DNA of 64,000 nt from Pseudomonas fluorescens (GTDB lineage Bacteria; Pseudomonadota; Gammaproteobacteria; Pseudomonadales; Pseudomonadaceae): assembly GCF_000730425.1 (NCBI RefSeq), contig NZ_CP008896.1, positions 2,480,001-2,544,000 of the forward strand, read 5' to 3'. The position numbers and the translations under genes were made by a program. The notes beneath the pieces were generated by a model. That model was not told where the DNA came from. It saw only the letters and a program-made list of their open reading frames with translations, and did no database searches. Shown one piece after another: positions 57,188-64,000 of this stretch; positions within the stretch are counted from its first letter, which is position 1, and each line of letters opens with the position of its first letter.

Positions 57188-58311
57188 CGGGTTTCGCTTA
57201 TTGCAGCAGCCATGGCAGGGTCGGATCGGTCCGGGCGAATAAACACTTTTACCACCTTGAGCAGGGTGTCGATCAGGCGGTTGCGGTGCTGGAAGAACAG
57301 CACGTTGCCCGCGAACTCGCAGCCCAGGCGTAGCTTACTGGCATACCCGGCCTGCCCGCACTCATACAACGCAATATTGTGCTCGATGCAATAGTCGACG
57401 TTGGTCAGCCAACTGCGAAAGTACAAGTTGTGTTCGCGGCTGTGGGCCAGGTCGTGGGCAAAGAATTTGTCGATCAGGCGATGCTGGTCCAGCAGCACCA
57501 GGTTGAACGCCACCAATTGCCCATCCACCCAGTAAAGTACACAGCGCGCCCGTTGTTCAAGCCGGGCGAGCACCTGGCTGAAATAACCGGCAGGCAGGCG
57601 TTCAAATTGCAGGTCGGCACGGGCCAGGGTCGCTTCATAGAGGCGCATGAGGTCGGGCAGCACGTCATCGACATTGTCCCGCCACTCTACCTGCGGCCCC
57701 GGCGCGCGCAGCTTGCGCCGCAAATCCTTGCGCGTGGACTTGCCCAGGGAGCCCAGGTAGGCATCCACCGAACCGTAGGGCAGCGGCAGCAGCCCGGTCG
57801 GCAGGCTGGGCATGCTGTGCAGGCCGGCGGCCTTGCAGCTGTCGGCCCAGTCCTGGTCCAGGGTCGGGGCGTCCTTGACCGCCAGCAGGCCGATGCCCAA
57901 GACATCGGCGTCCCGACGTGCCGCGCTCAGCAGTTGCTCCAGCAAGGCGCCACGCCGTGACGCAGGTACACCGCTTGCGACACCGGCATGGCATTGCTCG
58001 GCCACTGGCGAGCCGATGGCGTAAAGGCCCAGGCGCAACACCCCGGGCCACCAGCGCTCCAGACGTTGGGTGAAACGCTTGGCGAAGCCCGACACGGTGG
58101 TGTCGAGGCGGTAATGGGTAATAAACGCCGGGGCGACCGCCAGCAGTTGCCCGTCCTCGTAGAGGGCCAGGTAACGCCATTGGAAGTCGTCGATGCCCGC
58201 ATTTTCCACGGCGACGTAGTAGTCCCAATCTTCCAACGCCTGGGGAAAGCAGTCGTTCCAGGCACTGCGGTCGATGGCGTGGATGGTTGAGTAGGCTTTA
58301 GCGCTGATCAC
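57184..58311 (-). CDS. FemAB/GNAT-like acyl- or aminoacyltransferase
   Basis: The 375-residue soluble protein has an N-terminal domain (..YYVAVENAGIDDFQWRYLALYEDGQLLAVAPAF.. read in pieces) and a C-terminal GNAT-like half (..STRKDLRRKLRAPG.. near residue 195, ..VDGQLVAFNLVLLDQHRLIDKFFAHD.., ..YECGQAGYASKLRLG..) typical of COG3146-class and FemX-related transferases. The reaction is unknown. It starts with GTG 58311, 75 bp after the hydrolase stop codon, the only real gap in the operon. Confidence 0.75.
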   Translation of the reverse strand: MISAKAYSTIHAIDRSAWNDCFPQALEDWDYYVAVENAGIDDFQWRYLALYEDGQLLAVAPAFITHYRLDTTVSGFAKRFTQRLERWWPGVLRLGLYAIGSPVAEQCHAGVASGVPASRRGALLEQLLSAARRDADVLGIGLLAVKDAPTLDQDWADSCKAAGLHSMPSLPTGLLPLPYGSVDAYLGSLGKSTRKDLRRKLRAPGPQVEWRDNVDDVLPDLMRLYEATLARADLQFERLPAGYFSQVLARLEQRARCVLYWVDGQLVAFNLVLLDQHRLIDKFFAHDLAHSREHNLYFRSWLTNVDYCIEHNIALYECGQAGYASKLRLGCEFAGNVLFFQHRNRLIDTLLKVVKVFIRPDRSDPAMAAAISETR

Positions 58312-58386
58312 AGCATTTCCTTAATCTAAAAACACCGCGCAAACCGGGCCACATGCATCATCGTTCACGACCATCGCGGGGCTGCG

Positions 58387-59241
58387 TCAGGCCCGGCGAT
58401 ACTCGTCCACAGGGGTGGTGTGCTGCTCGATAAAGTCGGCACTCAACTCGATCACACGGCGGTATTGCAGGTCGACGGTGATCATGTGGTAGCAGTTGTC
58501 CAGCAGGATCTTGGTCACCGGCCCGCCCAGGTGACGCTCCACATAATCGGCGTTCCAACGGCTGGTGATGTCATCCTCGATGGAGTGCAGCACCAACGCC
58601 GGGGTCTTGATCGAGGGCATGCGTTTTTTCACCACGGCGTTCATCCAGTGCAGCTCGCGTACGGTGACGCCTTCCATGGTCAATAACCCGGCCTCGCTGC
58701 TCTCGCCCTCTTTCATCTGCCGCTCGACAATGGCCCGCAGGCGCTCGTTCTTGATGCCGTAGGGCGGCTTCTCGGTGAAACGGAACAGGCGCACGCCGAA
58801 GGGGATGCGGATCAGCAACGGCGTGATGAACGCCATTTTGTTGATGCTCCAGCCGTCGTACTTGAGGGTCGTGGAGTACATCAGCAGCCCCGCAACCTGG
58901 CCCGCAAACTCCGAAGCCAGGTACATCGACATCACCGCCCCCATGGACAAGCCCCCGACGAACACCTGCCCATGGCGCTGCCGCACCCCGACGAAGGTCT
59001 TGCGCACGCCCTCGTACCAGTCGCGCCAGCCGGTAGCCTGCAGGTCTTCGTTGCCCCCGCAGTGCCCGGCCAGCGTTGGCACGTACACCGTGCAATTGCC
59101 CCCCTTGGCCAGGCCCTGGGCGACCCGCCGCAGCTCGGTCGGGGTGCCGGTCAGGCCGTGGATCAACAAGACCCCGACCGGACCGTTGCCGAGAACGAAG
59201 CCGGCGTTGCCTTCGCCGAGATCGATATCGGCCAGGTTCAC
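58387..59241 (-). CDS. Alpha/beta hydrolase (monoacylglycerol lipase/carboxylesterase type)
   Basis: The 284-residue protein has the oxyanion motif ..LIHGLTGTPTELR.. (near residue 26) and nucleophile elbow GLSMG (Ser near residue 99). An Asp lies in ..HSIEDDITS.. near residue 223 and a His in ..NCYHMITVD.. near residue 252, completing a triad. It lacks a signal peptide. It starts with GTG 59241, overlapping the aminotransferase stop codon (GTGA). Confidence 0.85.
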   Translation of the reverse strand: MNLADIDLGEGNAGFVLGNGPVGVLLIHGLTGTPTELRRVAQGLAKGGNCTVYVPTLAGHCGGNEDLQATGWRDWYEGVRKTFVGVRQRHGQVFVGGLSMGAVMSMYLASEFAGQVAGLLMYSTTLKYDGWSINKMAFITPLLIRIPFGVRLFRFTEKPPYGIKNERLRAIVERQMKEGESSEAGLLTMEGVTVRELHWMNAVVKKRMPSIKTPALVLHSIEDDITSRWNADYVERHLGGPVTKILLDNCYHMITVDLQYRRVIELSADFIEQHTTPVDEYRRA

Positions 59242-60632
59242 CGCTTCATCGCTCGGGTCAGCAGTTGCTCCAGCAGCTTCAAGCCCAGGTCGATTTCCGG
59301 GTAGCTGATTTCCAGGGACGGCGCCAGGGTGATCACGTTCTTGTAGTAACCGCCCACATCGAGGATCAGCCCGAGTTTCTGGCCGTCGACCAGCATGTCA
59401 CCTTTCATGCCCTCCTCAACCATGTAGTCCAGGGTCGCCTTGTCTGGCGTGAAGCCATCGGGGCCGCAGATTTCGCAGCGCAGCGCCAGGCCCAGGCCAT
59501 CGACGTCGCCGATGATCGGAAAGCGCTTTTGCAGGTCCTGCAGGCCTTCAAGGAAGTATTTGCCCTTGGCCATGACCATCGCGCCGTAGTCGACTTCGCT
59601 GGTCATCTTGAACATTTCCAGGCCCACCGCCGTTCCCAGTGGGTTGGAGGCAAACGTGGAGTGGGTGGAACCCGGCGGGAAGAGTTTCGGGTTGATCAGC
59701 TCTTCCTTGGCCCAGATGCCGCCCAGGGGGTTGAGGCCGTTGGTCAGGGCCTTACCGAACACGATCACGTCCGGCTGCACATCGAAGTGCTCGATCGACC
59801 ACAGTTTGCCGGTGCGCCAGAAGCCCATCTGGATTTCGTCGACCACCATCAGGATGCCGTGCTGGTCGAGCACCTGCTTGAGCTCGCTGTAGAAATTCAT
59901 CGGCGGGATCACGTAGCCGCCGGTGCCCTGGATCGGCTCCACATAGAAGGCTGCGTATTCGCTCTGGCCGACTTTCGGGTCCCACACACCGTTGTATTCA
60001 GTCTCGAACAGGCGCGCGAACTGTTGCACGCAATGGCTGCCGTACTCTTCCTTGGTCATGCCCTTGGGGCCGCGGAAGTGGTAGGGGAACGGGATGAAGT
60101 TGGCGCGTTCGCCAAAGTGGCCGTAGCGCCGACGGTAGCGGTAGCTGGAGGTGATGGACGACGCGCCGAGGGTGCGCCCGTGGTAGCCGCCTTCAAAGGC
60201 GAACATCAGGCTCTTGCCGTTGCTGGCGTTACGCACGACCTTGAGCGAGTCCTCGATGGACTGCGAGCCGCCGACATTGAAATGCACACGCCCGTCGAGG
60301 CCGAATTTTTTCTTCGCATCCACCGCGATCATTTCTGACAGCTCGATCTTGCCCTTGTGCAGGTACTGGCTGGCGATTTGCGGCAGGGTGTCGATTTGCT
60401 GTTTCAGCGCATTGTTCAGGCGCGGGTTGGCGTAGCCGAAGTTGACCGCCGAGTACCACATTTGCAGGTCGAGGTAGGCCTGGTCTTCGGTGTCCCACAC
60501 ATAGGAACCTTCGCAACGGCTGAAGATACGCGGCGGGTCGATGTAGTGAACGGTGTCGCCGTAGGAGCAGTATTTGGCCTCTTTATCCAGCAGAACCTGG
60601 TCTTCGGCGGTAGCGATACGGATATCAGACAT
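59238..60632 (-). CDS. Class III PLP-dependent aminotransferase
   Basis: The 464-residue protein has the fold-type I class III features: ..YVWDTEDQAYLDLQMWYSAVNFGYANP.. (read in parts), ..FEGGYHGRTLGASSIT.. near residue 150, ..VVDEIQMGFWRTGK.. near residue 268, and the PLP lysine in ..VIVFGKALTNGLNPLGG... ATG 60632 overlaps the phosphatase gene by 8 bp. An amino-group acceptor or donor such as an omega-amino acid or diamine is likely. The substrate cannot be read from sequence. Confidence 0.88.
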   Translation of the reverse strand: MSDIRIATAEDQVLLDKEAKYCSYGDTVHYIDPPRIFSRCEGSYVWDTEDQAYLDLQMWYSAVNFGYANPRLNNALKQQIDTLPQIASQYLHKGKIELSEMIAVDAKKKFGLDGRVHFNVGGSQSIEDSLKVVRNASNGKSLMFAFEGGYHGRTLGASSITSSYRYRRRYGHFGERANFIPFPYHFRGPKGMTKEEYGSHCVQQFARLFETEYNGVWDPKVGQSEYAAFYVEPIQGTGGYVIPPMNFYSELKQVLDQHGILMVVDEIQMGFWRTGKLWSIEHFDVQPDVIVFGKALTNGLNPLGGIWAKEELINPKLFPPGSTHSTFASNPLGTAVGLEMFKMTSEVDYGAMVMAKGKYFLEGLQDLQKRFPIIGDVDGLGLALRCEICGPDGFTPDKATLDYMVEEGMKGDMLVDGQKLGLILDVGGYYKNVITLAPSLEISYPEIDLGLKLLEQLLTRAMKR

Positions 60633-61323
60633 GATGAAAGAGTTCCTGAGTGTCGGAAGAAAAGTGGGTGGCATTGGCGGCGCTGCCCTGGGGCAGTTTG
60701 GCCAGCAAGGCCGGGAGTTCGGCAAAGGTGTCGAAACACAGATGGGGGATGGCGTGGGCCTGGCAGTACTGCGCCAGGCTGCCCTTGGCAAAGACAAAAT
60801 CGGCAGTGGTGGACACGCACATATCGGACTTGCCGTCGCCAATCACCAGCACCCGTTTGTTACGCGGGGTGGACTTGCATTTGCAGTTGCCCGAGGCCGC
60901 GCGGCAGGCGTCACTGGAATGGGGGAAGTCGATGCGCCAGCTGTTCTGGTCGACCTGGCGCAGGCGGTTGGCGATGATCGGCAGCAGGGTCACGTAGTTG
61001 CGTGACAGGATCCGCGCGATGCCTTGCTCAATGCCGTCGCTGACCACCTCAAGGGAAGCGCCGAGGCCCAGGACGTGGTCGACGAAGTCCGGGAAATCCG
61101 GATCGATCTCGACCGTGTCGAAGTACGCCAGCAGTTCGGCCGGTGTCGCCTTGATCAGCGCCAGTTGGCGGCTCAGGCATTCGCGTGAACCGATATGGCC
61201 GTCCAGCCATTGCTGTTCGATGGTTTCCCACTCGGGGCCGGCGAAACGTTGGAGCACGTTGTCGATGACATCGGTGGGTGTGATGGTCCCATCGAAGTCA
61301 CACACGATATGCCAGTCATTCAT
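60625..61323 (-). CDS. HAD-IB phosphatase, MtnX/SerB-like
   Basis: The 232-residue protein has HAD motif I ..CDFDGTITPTDV.. (residues 8-19), a motif II Ser in ..EVVSDGIE.. and motif IV GDGKSD near residue 168, so it should be an active phosphomonoesterase. A cysteine-rich insert (..CRAASGNCKCKS.., about residue 143) is unusual. It is the first gene of the operon, 40 bases downstream of the predicted transcription start. Linked to an aminotransferase, it could dephosphorylate a phospho-amino-alcohol or phosphoserine-like metabolite, by analogy with SerB. Confidence 0.82.
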   Translation of the reverse strand: MNDWHIVCDFDGTITPTDVIDNVLQRFAGPEWETIEQQWLDGHIGSRECLSRQLALIKATPAELLAYFDTVEIDPDFPDFVDHVLGLGASLEVVSDGIEQGIARILSRNYVTLLPIIANRLRQVDQNSWRIDFPHSSDACRAASGNCKCKSTPRNKRVLVIGDGKSDMCVSTTADFVFAKGSLAQYCQAHAIPHLCFDTFAELPALLAKLPQGSAANATHFSSDTQELFHHV

Positions 61324-61373
61324 CTGCGTTTACCTTGGATGCTAGCGCGCTGATGCGCCGTTGCCAGGGATAG

Positions 61374-61389
61374 AGCAGGGACTGTGCCA
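61374..61389 (-). promoter_or_regulatory. Predicted sigma-54 promoter of the phosphatase-aminotransferase operon
   Basis: On the minus strand TGGCACAGTCCCTGCT has the -24 GG and -12 GC with the required 10-base spacing and strong matches around both. It is 51-66 bp before the first gene of the operon, whose last gene is a sigma-54 activator. Confidence 0.75.
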
Positions 61390-61454
61390 AGTGGGGAAAG
61401 CCCAACGGGGCCGGGGCTCGCGGGCGTGCCGGGGCGATAAACCACGCCCCGGAG

Positions 61455-61480
61455 CTACAATTTTTGTAGGTCTCTACAAA
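61455..61480. promoter_or_regulatory. Palindromic enhancer-like site
   Basis: CTACAA-N3-TTGTAG and TTTGTAG-GTCT-CTACAAA share the central half-site, so three alternating half-sites lie in 26 bp. The site is 66-106 bp upstream of the sigma-54 promoter and midway to mipA, the expected place for the operon's own activator to bind. Confidence 0.65.
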
Positions 61481-61550
61481 CAAGATGAGTGCTTGCGCAG
61501 CCCCCCGCGCCTGGGCGTTCATGCGCGTATGTTTTCGAGAGAGCAATCCC

Positions 61551-62318
61551 ATGAAGTACAGGATGAGTTCGGCGCTGTTCGCCGGTTTGCTTGGCCTCTG
61601 GGCCGGCGCGGCAGTGGCGCAAGGCATCAGCGGTGAGGTCGGCCTGGGCGCCAGCTACCAGCCCCGCGAGCCCACCGGCAGCCGCTATCACACGGTGCCG
61701 GTGCCCTACTTCGACCTCGATTGGGGAAATGTCAGCCTTGATACCGACGACGGCCTGACCTGGAGTGCGCTCAACCACAATGGCTTCAGCGCTGGCCCCT
61801 ACCTCAACTACCTGCCCGGGCGCACGGCCAATGGCCCGCTACAGGGCTTGCGGGATGTGTCGGACATGGCCGAGGTTGGCGGGTTTGTCCAATATGCACC
61901 GGCTGACTTCTGGCGGGTCTACGCGCAGCTGGGGCGCAGTGTGGGCGGCGCTCATGAGCAGAGCGGCGTACTCGGCAGGCTCGGCGGTGAACTGGGTTAC
62001 CCATTGGGCGGCGGGGTCATTGGCAGCACCGGGCTGGTGGCACACTTTGCCGACGACAGCCAGGCCCAGACGTTTTTCGGCGTAGACGAGCATGAGGCGG
62101 CGGCATCGGGGTTTCGCCCGTACAACGCCAGCGGCGGGTTCCAGAACCTGACGTTGACCCAGAGCCTGCAGATCCCGCTGGCGCCCAAGTGGTCGTTGCT
62201 CACCAGTGCCAGTTGGGTGCATCTGGTGGGATCGGCGGCCGACAGCAGCATCGTGCGCCAGGCCGGCGAGGTGAACCAGGGGCAGGTACAGACGGCGATC
62301 AGCTACACCTTCGATTGA
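61551..62318 (+). CDS. MipA/OmpV family outer-membrane protein
   Basis: The 255-residue protein has a signal peptide (MKYRMSSALFAGLLGLWAGA..A-Q) and then a beta-barrel pattern of alternating residues and Gly/Tyr-rich turns, ending ..QVQTAISYTFD with a terminal aromatic-acidic end suited to BAM insertion. MipA/OmpV proteins act in the outer membrane, some as scaffold or porin-like. ATG 61551 follows GAGAG. It is divergent from the HAD operon and shares the gap with the palindromic enhancer-like site. Confidence 0.88.
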   Translation: MKYRMSSALFAGLLGLWAGAAVAQGISGEVGLGASYQPREPTGSRYHTVPVPYFDLDWGNVSLDTDDGLTWSALNHNGFSAGPYLNYLPGRTANGPLQGLRDVSDMAEVGGFVQYAPADFWRVYAQLGRSVGGAHEQSGVLGRLGGELGYPLGGGVIGSTGLVAHFADDSQAQTFFGVDEHEAAASGFRPYNASGGFQNLTLTQSLQIPLAPKWSLLTSASWVHLVGSAADSSIVRQAGEVNQGQVQTAISYTFD

Positions 62319-62375
62319 CTTTCTAAAGCCCCACCCCCACTCGACCGCGTCCATCCTGTAGGAATACGCTCAAAA

Positions 62376-62464
62376 TGTGGGAGCGGGCTTGCTCGCGAAA
62401 GCGGTGTATCAGCCTGGAATTACTTAACTGACCCACCGCCTTCGCGAGCAAGCCCGCGCCCACA
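62376..62464. repeat. REPIN between convergent genes
   Basis: TGTGGGAGCGGGCTTGCTCG (62376-62395) and its inverse (to 62464) of the same REP type as at 53918. The arms have diverged at a few positions. Confidence 0.9.
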
Positions 62465-62488
62465 TTTGTCCGGCATTCCAGTCTGGGG

Positions 62489-62902
62489 TTAGTTTTCTTC
62501 GCCCTCGGCCAGCAGCGCGATCCCGCCAATAATCACCACCACGCCCACCCAGTGCAGGACGCTGATGTGCTCACCCAGGCCCAACCACGAGCCGAGCAAC
62601 ACCACCACAAACACCAGCGAGCTCAGGGGAAAAGCCAGGGACAGGCTGCTGCGCCGCAGGATCAGCATCCACACAAAGAACGCACCGATGTAACAGGCAA
62701 TAGCCGCCAGAATCCCGGGATTGACCGCCACCGCCGCCAGCCATTGCCAGTTGAAATCCATCTGCCCGATTTGATCGCCGGCGATCTTGGTAAACAGCTG
62801 GCCGGCGCTTTCGGTGAGGATCAACAACGCCCATAACACCAGCGTGCCCAGGCGCCCATGCAGCCAGCCTGCCGGGCGGATAGCGATTTCTTGCGAACTC
62901 AT
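62489..62902 (-). CDS. Small DMT/EamA-type membrane transporter subunit (second)
   Basis: The 137-residue protein has four predicted membrane segments (about 20-37, 54-72, 79-98, 111-130) in the small multidrug resistance/ArnF size class (..LSLAFPLSSLVFVVVLLGSWLGLGEHIS.. read in parts). It overlaps the preceding, similar gene by 4 bp. Paired short subunits of this type act as heterodimeric flippases or exporters, as with ArnE/ArnF. It starts at ATG 62902. Confidence 0.85.
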   Translation of the reverse strand: MSSQEIAIRPAGWLHGRLGTLVLWALLILTESAGQLFTKIAGDQIGQMDFNWQWLAAVAVNPGILAAIACYIGAFFVWMLILRRSSLSLAFPLSSLVFVVVLLGSWLGLGEHISVLHWVGVVVIIGGIALLAEGEEN

Positions 62903-63279
62903 GATTGCGCTCCTGCTACCGCCACCAGCATCACGCCGGCGGTAATCACCAGAGTGCCCAGCCAGCGCCGGCGGCTGACGGTCTCCCCCAGCACCACTTT
63001 GCCCGCCAGCACCACCCCGCAATAAGCCAGCGCAGCGGCCGGGAACAGCAGGCTCAACGGCGCACGGGACAAGGCTTCGAGCCAGACAAAAAATTCGATG
63101 ACATAGGCGCCGATTCCCGCCCACAGCAGCGGCGCATTGAACACCTGGCCCCAGAAGGCATTCAGGCGAAACCCGCCGTCCAATTCGGGCAAGCGGTCCA
63201 GGCCCAGTTTGAAACACAGTTGGCCGATCACATCGAGCACGATGGAAAAGGCCACCAACAACACTACGGTCAGGGTCAC
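62899..63279 (-). CDS. Small DMT/EamA-type membrane transporter subunit (first)
   Basis: The 126-residue protein has four predicted membrane segments and the pattern ..FFVWLEALSRAPLSLLFPAAALAY.. shared with its downstream partner (..FFVWMLILRRSSLSLAFPLSS..). GTG 63279 overlaps the preceding gene's stop codon (GTGA). The pair probably forms one exporter or flippase linked to the arginase-like gene. Confidence 0.85.
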   Translation of the reverse strand: MTLTVVLLVAFSIVLDVIGQLCFKLGLDRLPELDGGFRLNAFWGQVFNAPLLWAGIGAYVIEFFVWLEALSRAPLSLLFPAAALAYCGVVLAGKVVLGETVSRRRWLGTLVITAGVMLVAVAGAQS

Positions 63280-64000
63280 GGGAACAGTTCCTCGAACAGG
63301 TTGATCAACGCCTCATTGGTCGCCGCGTTACGCAACAGATCATCCGCGCTCCAGCGTTCGGCCGGCGGCTGGTCGGACTTGGCCTCCCAACGCTTGAAGG
63401 CGTTGCTGAACGCAGGCGTAGCAAACTCGCCACATACATCGATGCCGATGATCCGCTTGCTCGCCGCCAACGCACGCAAGGCCTGCAACAGATGGGTCAG
63501 GCGCATGCCGCCCTGGTCCCAGTTGGTGGCCGCGTCTTCGCTGGCCAGCACGTCCTTGTCGAGGGTGATCCACACCGCCTCGGTGGGCAGGCTGGCGATC
63601 ATCTGCTCAAGGAAGGCGGGCCAGTCGAGCTCAGCCAGGTTGCGCCAGTGCAGGTGGTTTTCCTGTTGTGCGTGGCCGGCACCATCCCCGACGCGGCCCC
63701 AGACTTTCGACGGTGGGTGCTGCCACGGAAACAACTGCAAGTGACCGCGCCTGAGGGCCCCAAGGTTGCCGCCACGCAGTTGCGGGTTATGCAAGTCGTC
63801 GCTGCATGGGCCGAGGGTGACGATACGTTTGATCGCCGGCATCTTCAGCGCCTGGTTGACCCACGAGCCGCAGTGCCGTCGCGGTGCCAGGCGTACCCAG
63901 TCAGGATGGTTGTCAAAGTGGATCAGGCTGATGGGCTCCTGCACCTCGGCGAGAAAGGCCGGGGTCAGGTGGTGATAGTCGCCGGAGCCGACAAAGAAGA
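63276..64000 (-). CDS. Arginase/agmatinase-fold protein, N-terminus outside the window
   Basis: The frame is open to the right edge, and about 240 C-terminal residues are visible. The metal-binding type motif ..HFDNHPDW.. (cf. D-x-H-x-D of ureohydrolases), an upstream ..GSGDYHHLT.. (cf. GGDHS) and ..WITLDKDVLASEDAAT.. (cf. S-x-D-x-D) place it in the ureohydrolase superfamily. The motifs deviate: DNHPD in place of DAHxD, and LDKD in place of the usual SxDxD. So the substrate may not be a guanidino compound. It is translationally coupled to two small membrane proteins. Confidence 0.75.
   Translation of the reverse strand, partial: FFVGSGDYHHLTPAFLAEVQEPISLIHFDNHPDWVRLAPRRHCGSWVNQALKMPAIKRIVTLGPCSDDLHNPQLRGGNLGALRRGHLQLFPWQHPPSKVWGRVGDGAGHAQQENHLHWRNLAELDWPAFLEQMIASLPTEAVWITLDKDVLASEDAATNWDQGGMRLTHLLQALRALAASKRIIGIDVCGEFATPAFSNAFKRWEAKSDQPPAERWSADDLLRNAATNEALINLFEELFP

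Noticed and set aside
61500..61530. A second sigma-54-like element on the plus strand before mipA
   Set aside because: GG and GC are 10 bases apart but flanking bases match poorly. Not strong enough to list.

Overview
The window is chromosomal DNA of a Pseudomonas, most likely of the P. fluorescens group. The evidence is gene order matching Pseudomonas blocks (recX-recA-pncC, mutS-fdxA-rsmZ, apbC-metG, rnf-nth, argG-motY-pyrC-rnt-prx-bfd-bfr-grxD, argF, glpFKRD), a GacA-type rsmZ small RNA, an R-type tailocin between pncC (cinA) and mutS, and many paired REP sequences of the GGAGCGGGCTTGCTCGCGA type. GC content is high except in the tail-fibre gene and one A/C-rich intergenic stretch.

Layout. 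Positions 1-2597 hold the end of an unidentified gene, then recX, recA (with a LexA box) and pncC, all three on the minus strand. Positions 2679-16015 are a complete P2-like contractile tailocin read on the minus strand. From its promoter it runs: a leader of about 430 nt with an internal hairpin, holin, a conserved small protein, baseplate V/W/J/I, collar, fibre and fibre chaperone, a strong terminator, then sheath, tube, an inserted REPIN, a tail-assembly chaperone with a -1 frameshift site, tape measure, U, X, D, endolysin and spanins Rz/Rz1. A LexA-like (HTH plus S24 protease) repressor lies upstream, and three identical-class dyads (ATGC-N6-GCAT) sit in its promoter and in the tailocin promoter. 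There are no capsid, portal, terminase or integrase genes, so this is a tail-only killing particle and not a prophage.

Positions 16214-27944 carry mutS, fdxA, the sRNA gene rsmZ with its upstream GacA site, apbC, metG, a reduced Rnf electron-transport cluster (A, B, D, G, E but no C) and nth. Positions 28028-41007 carry a NarL-type response regulator, argG, motY, pyrC, rnt, an iron/peroxide group (prx, bfd with a Fur-like site, bfr, grxD), a molybdopterin oxidoreductase, argF with an overlapping ABC ATPase, and ybaK.

Positions 41379-53902 join glycerol catabolism (glpF, K, R, D and a displaced glpM) to acidic amino-acid uptake (binding protein, two permeases, ATPase). The uptake genes are served by the two-component system AauS/AauR, two matching upstream boxes and a sigma-54 promoter. 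Positions 54022-61323 (minus strand) form a six-gene, mostly overlapping operon: HAD-IB phosphatase, class III aminotransferase, alpha/beta hydrolase, FemAB/GNAT-like protein, sensor kinase and sigma-54 activator. It has its own sigma-54 promoter and a palindromic upstream site. I do not recognise it as a characterised pathway, and it is the best candidate here for an undescribed system. Next to it are a MipA/OmpV porin-like gene and an operon of an arginase-fold protein with two small DMT-type membrane proteins that runs off the right end.
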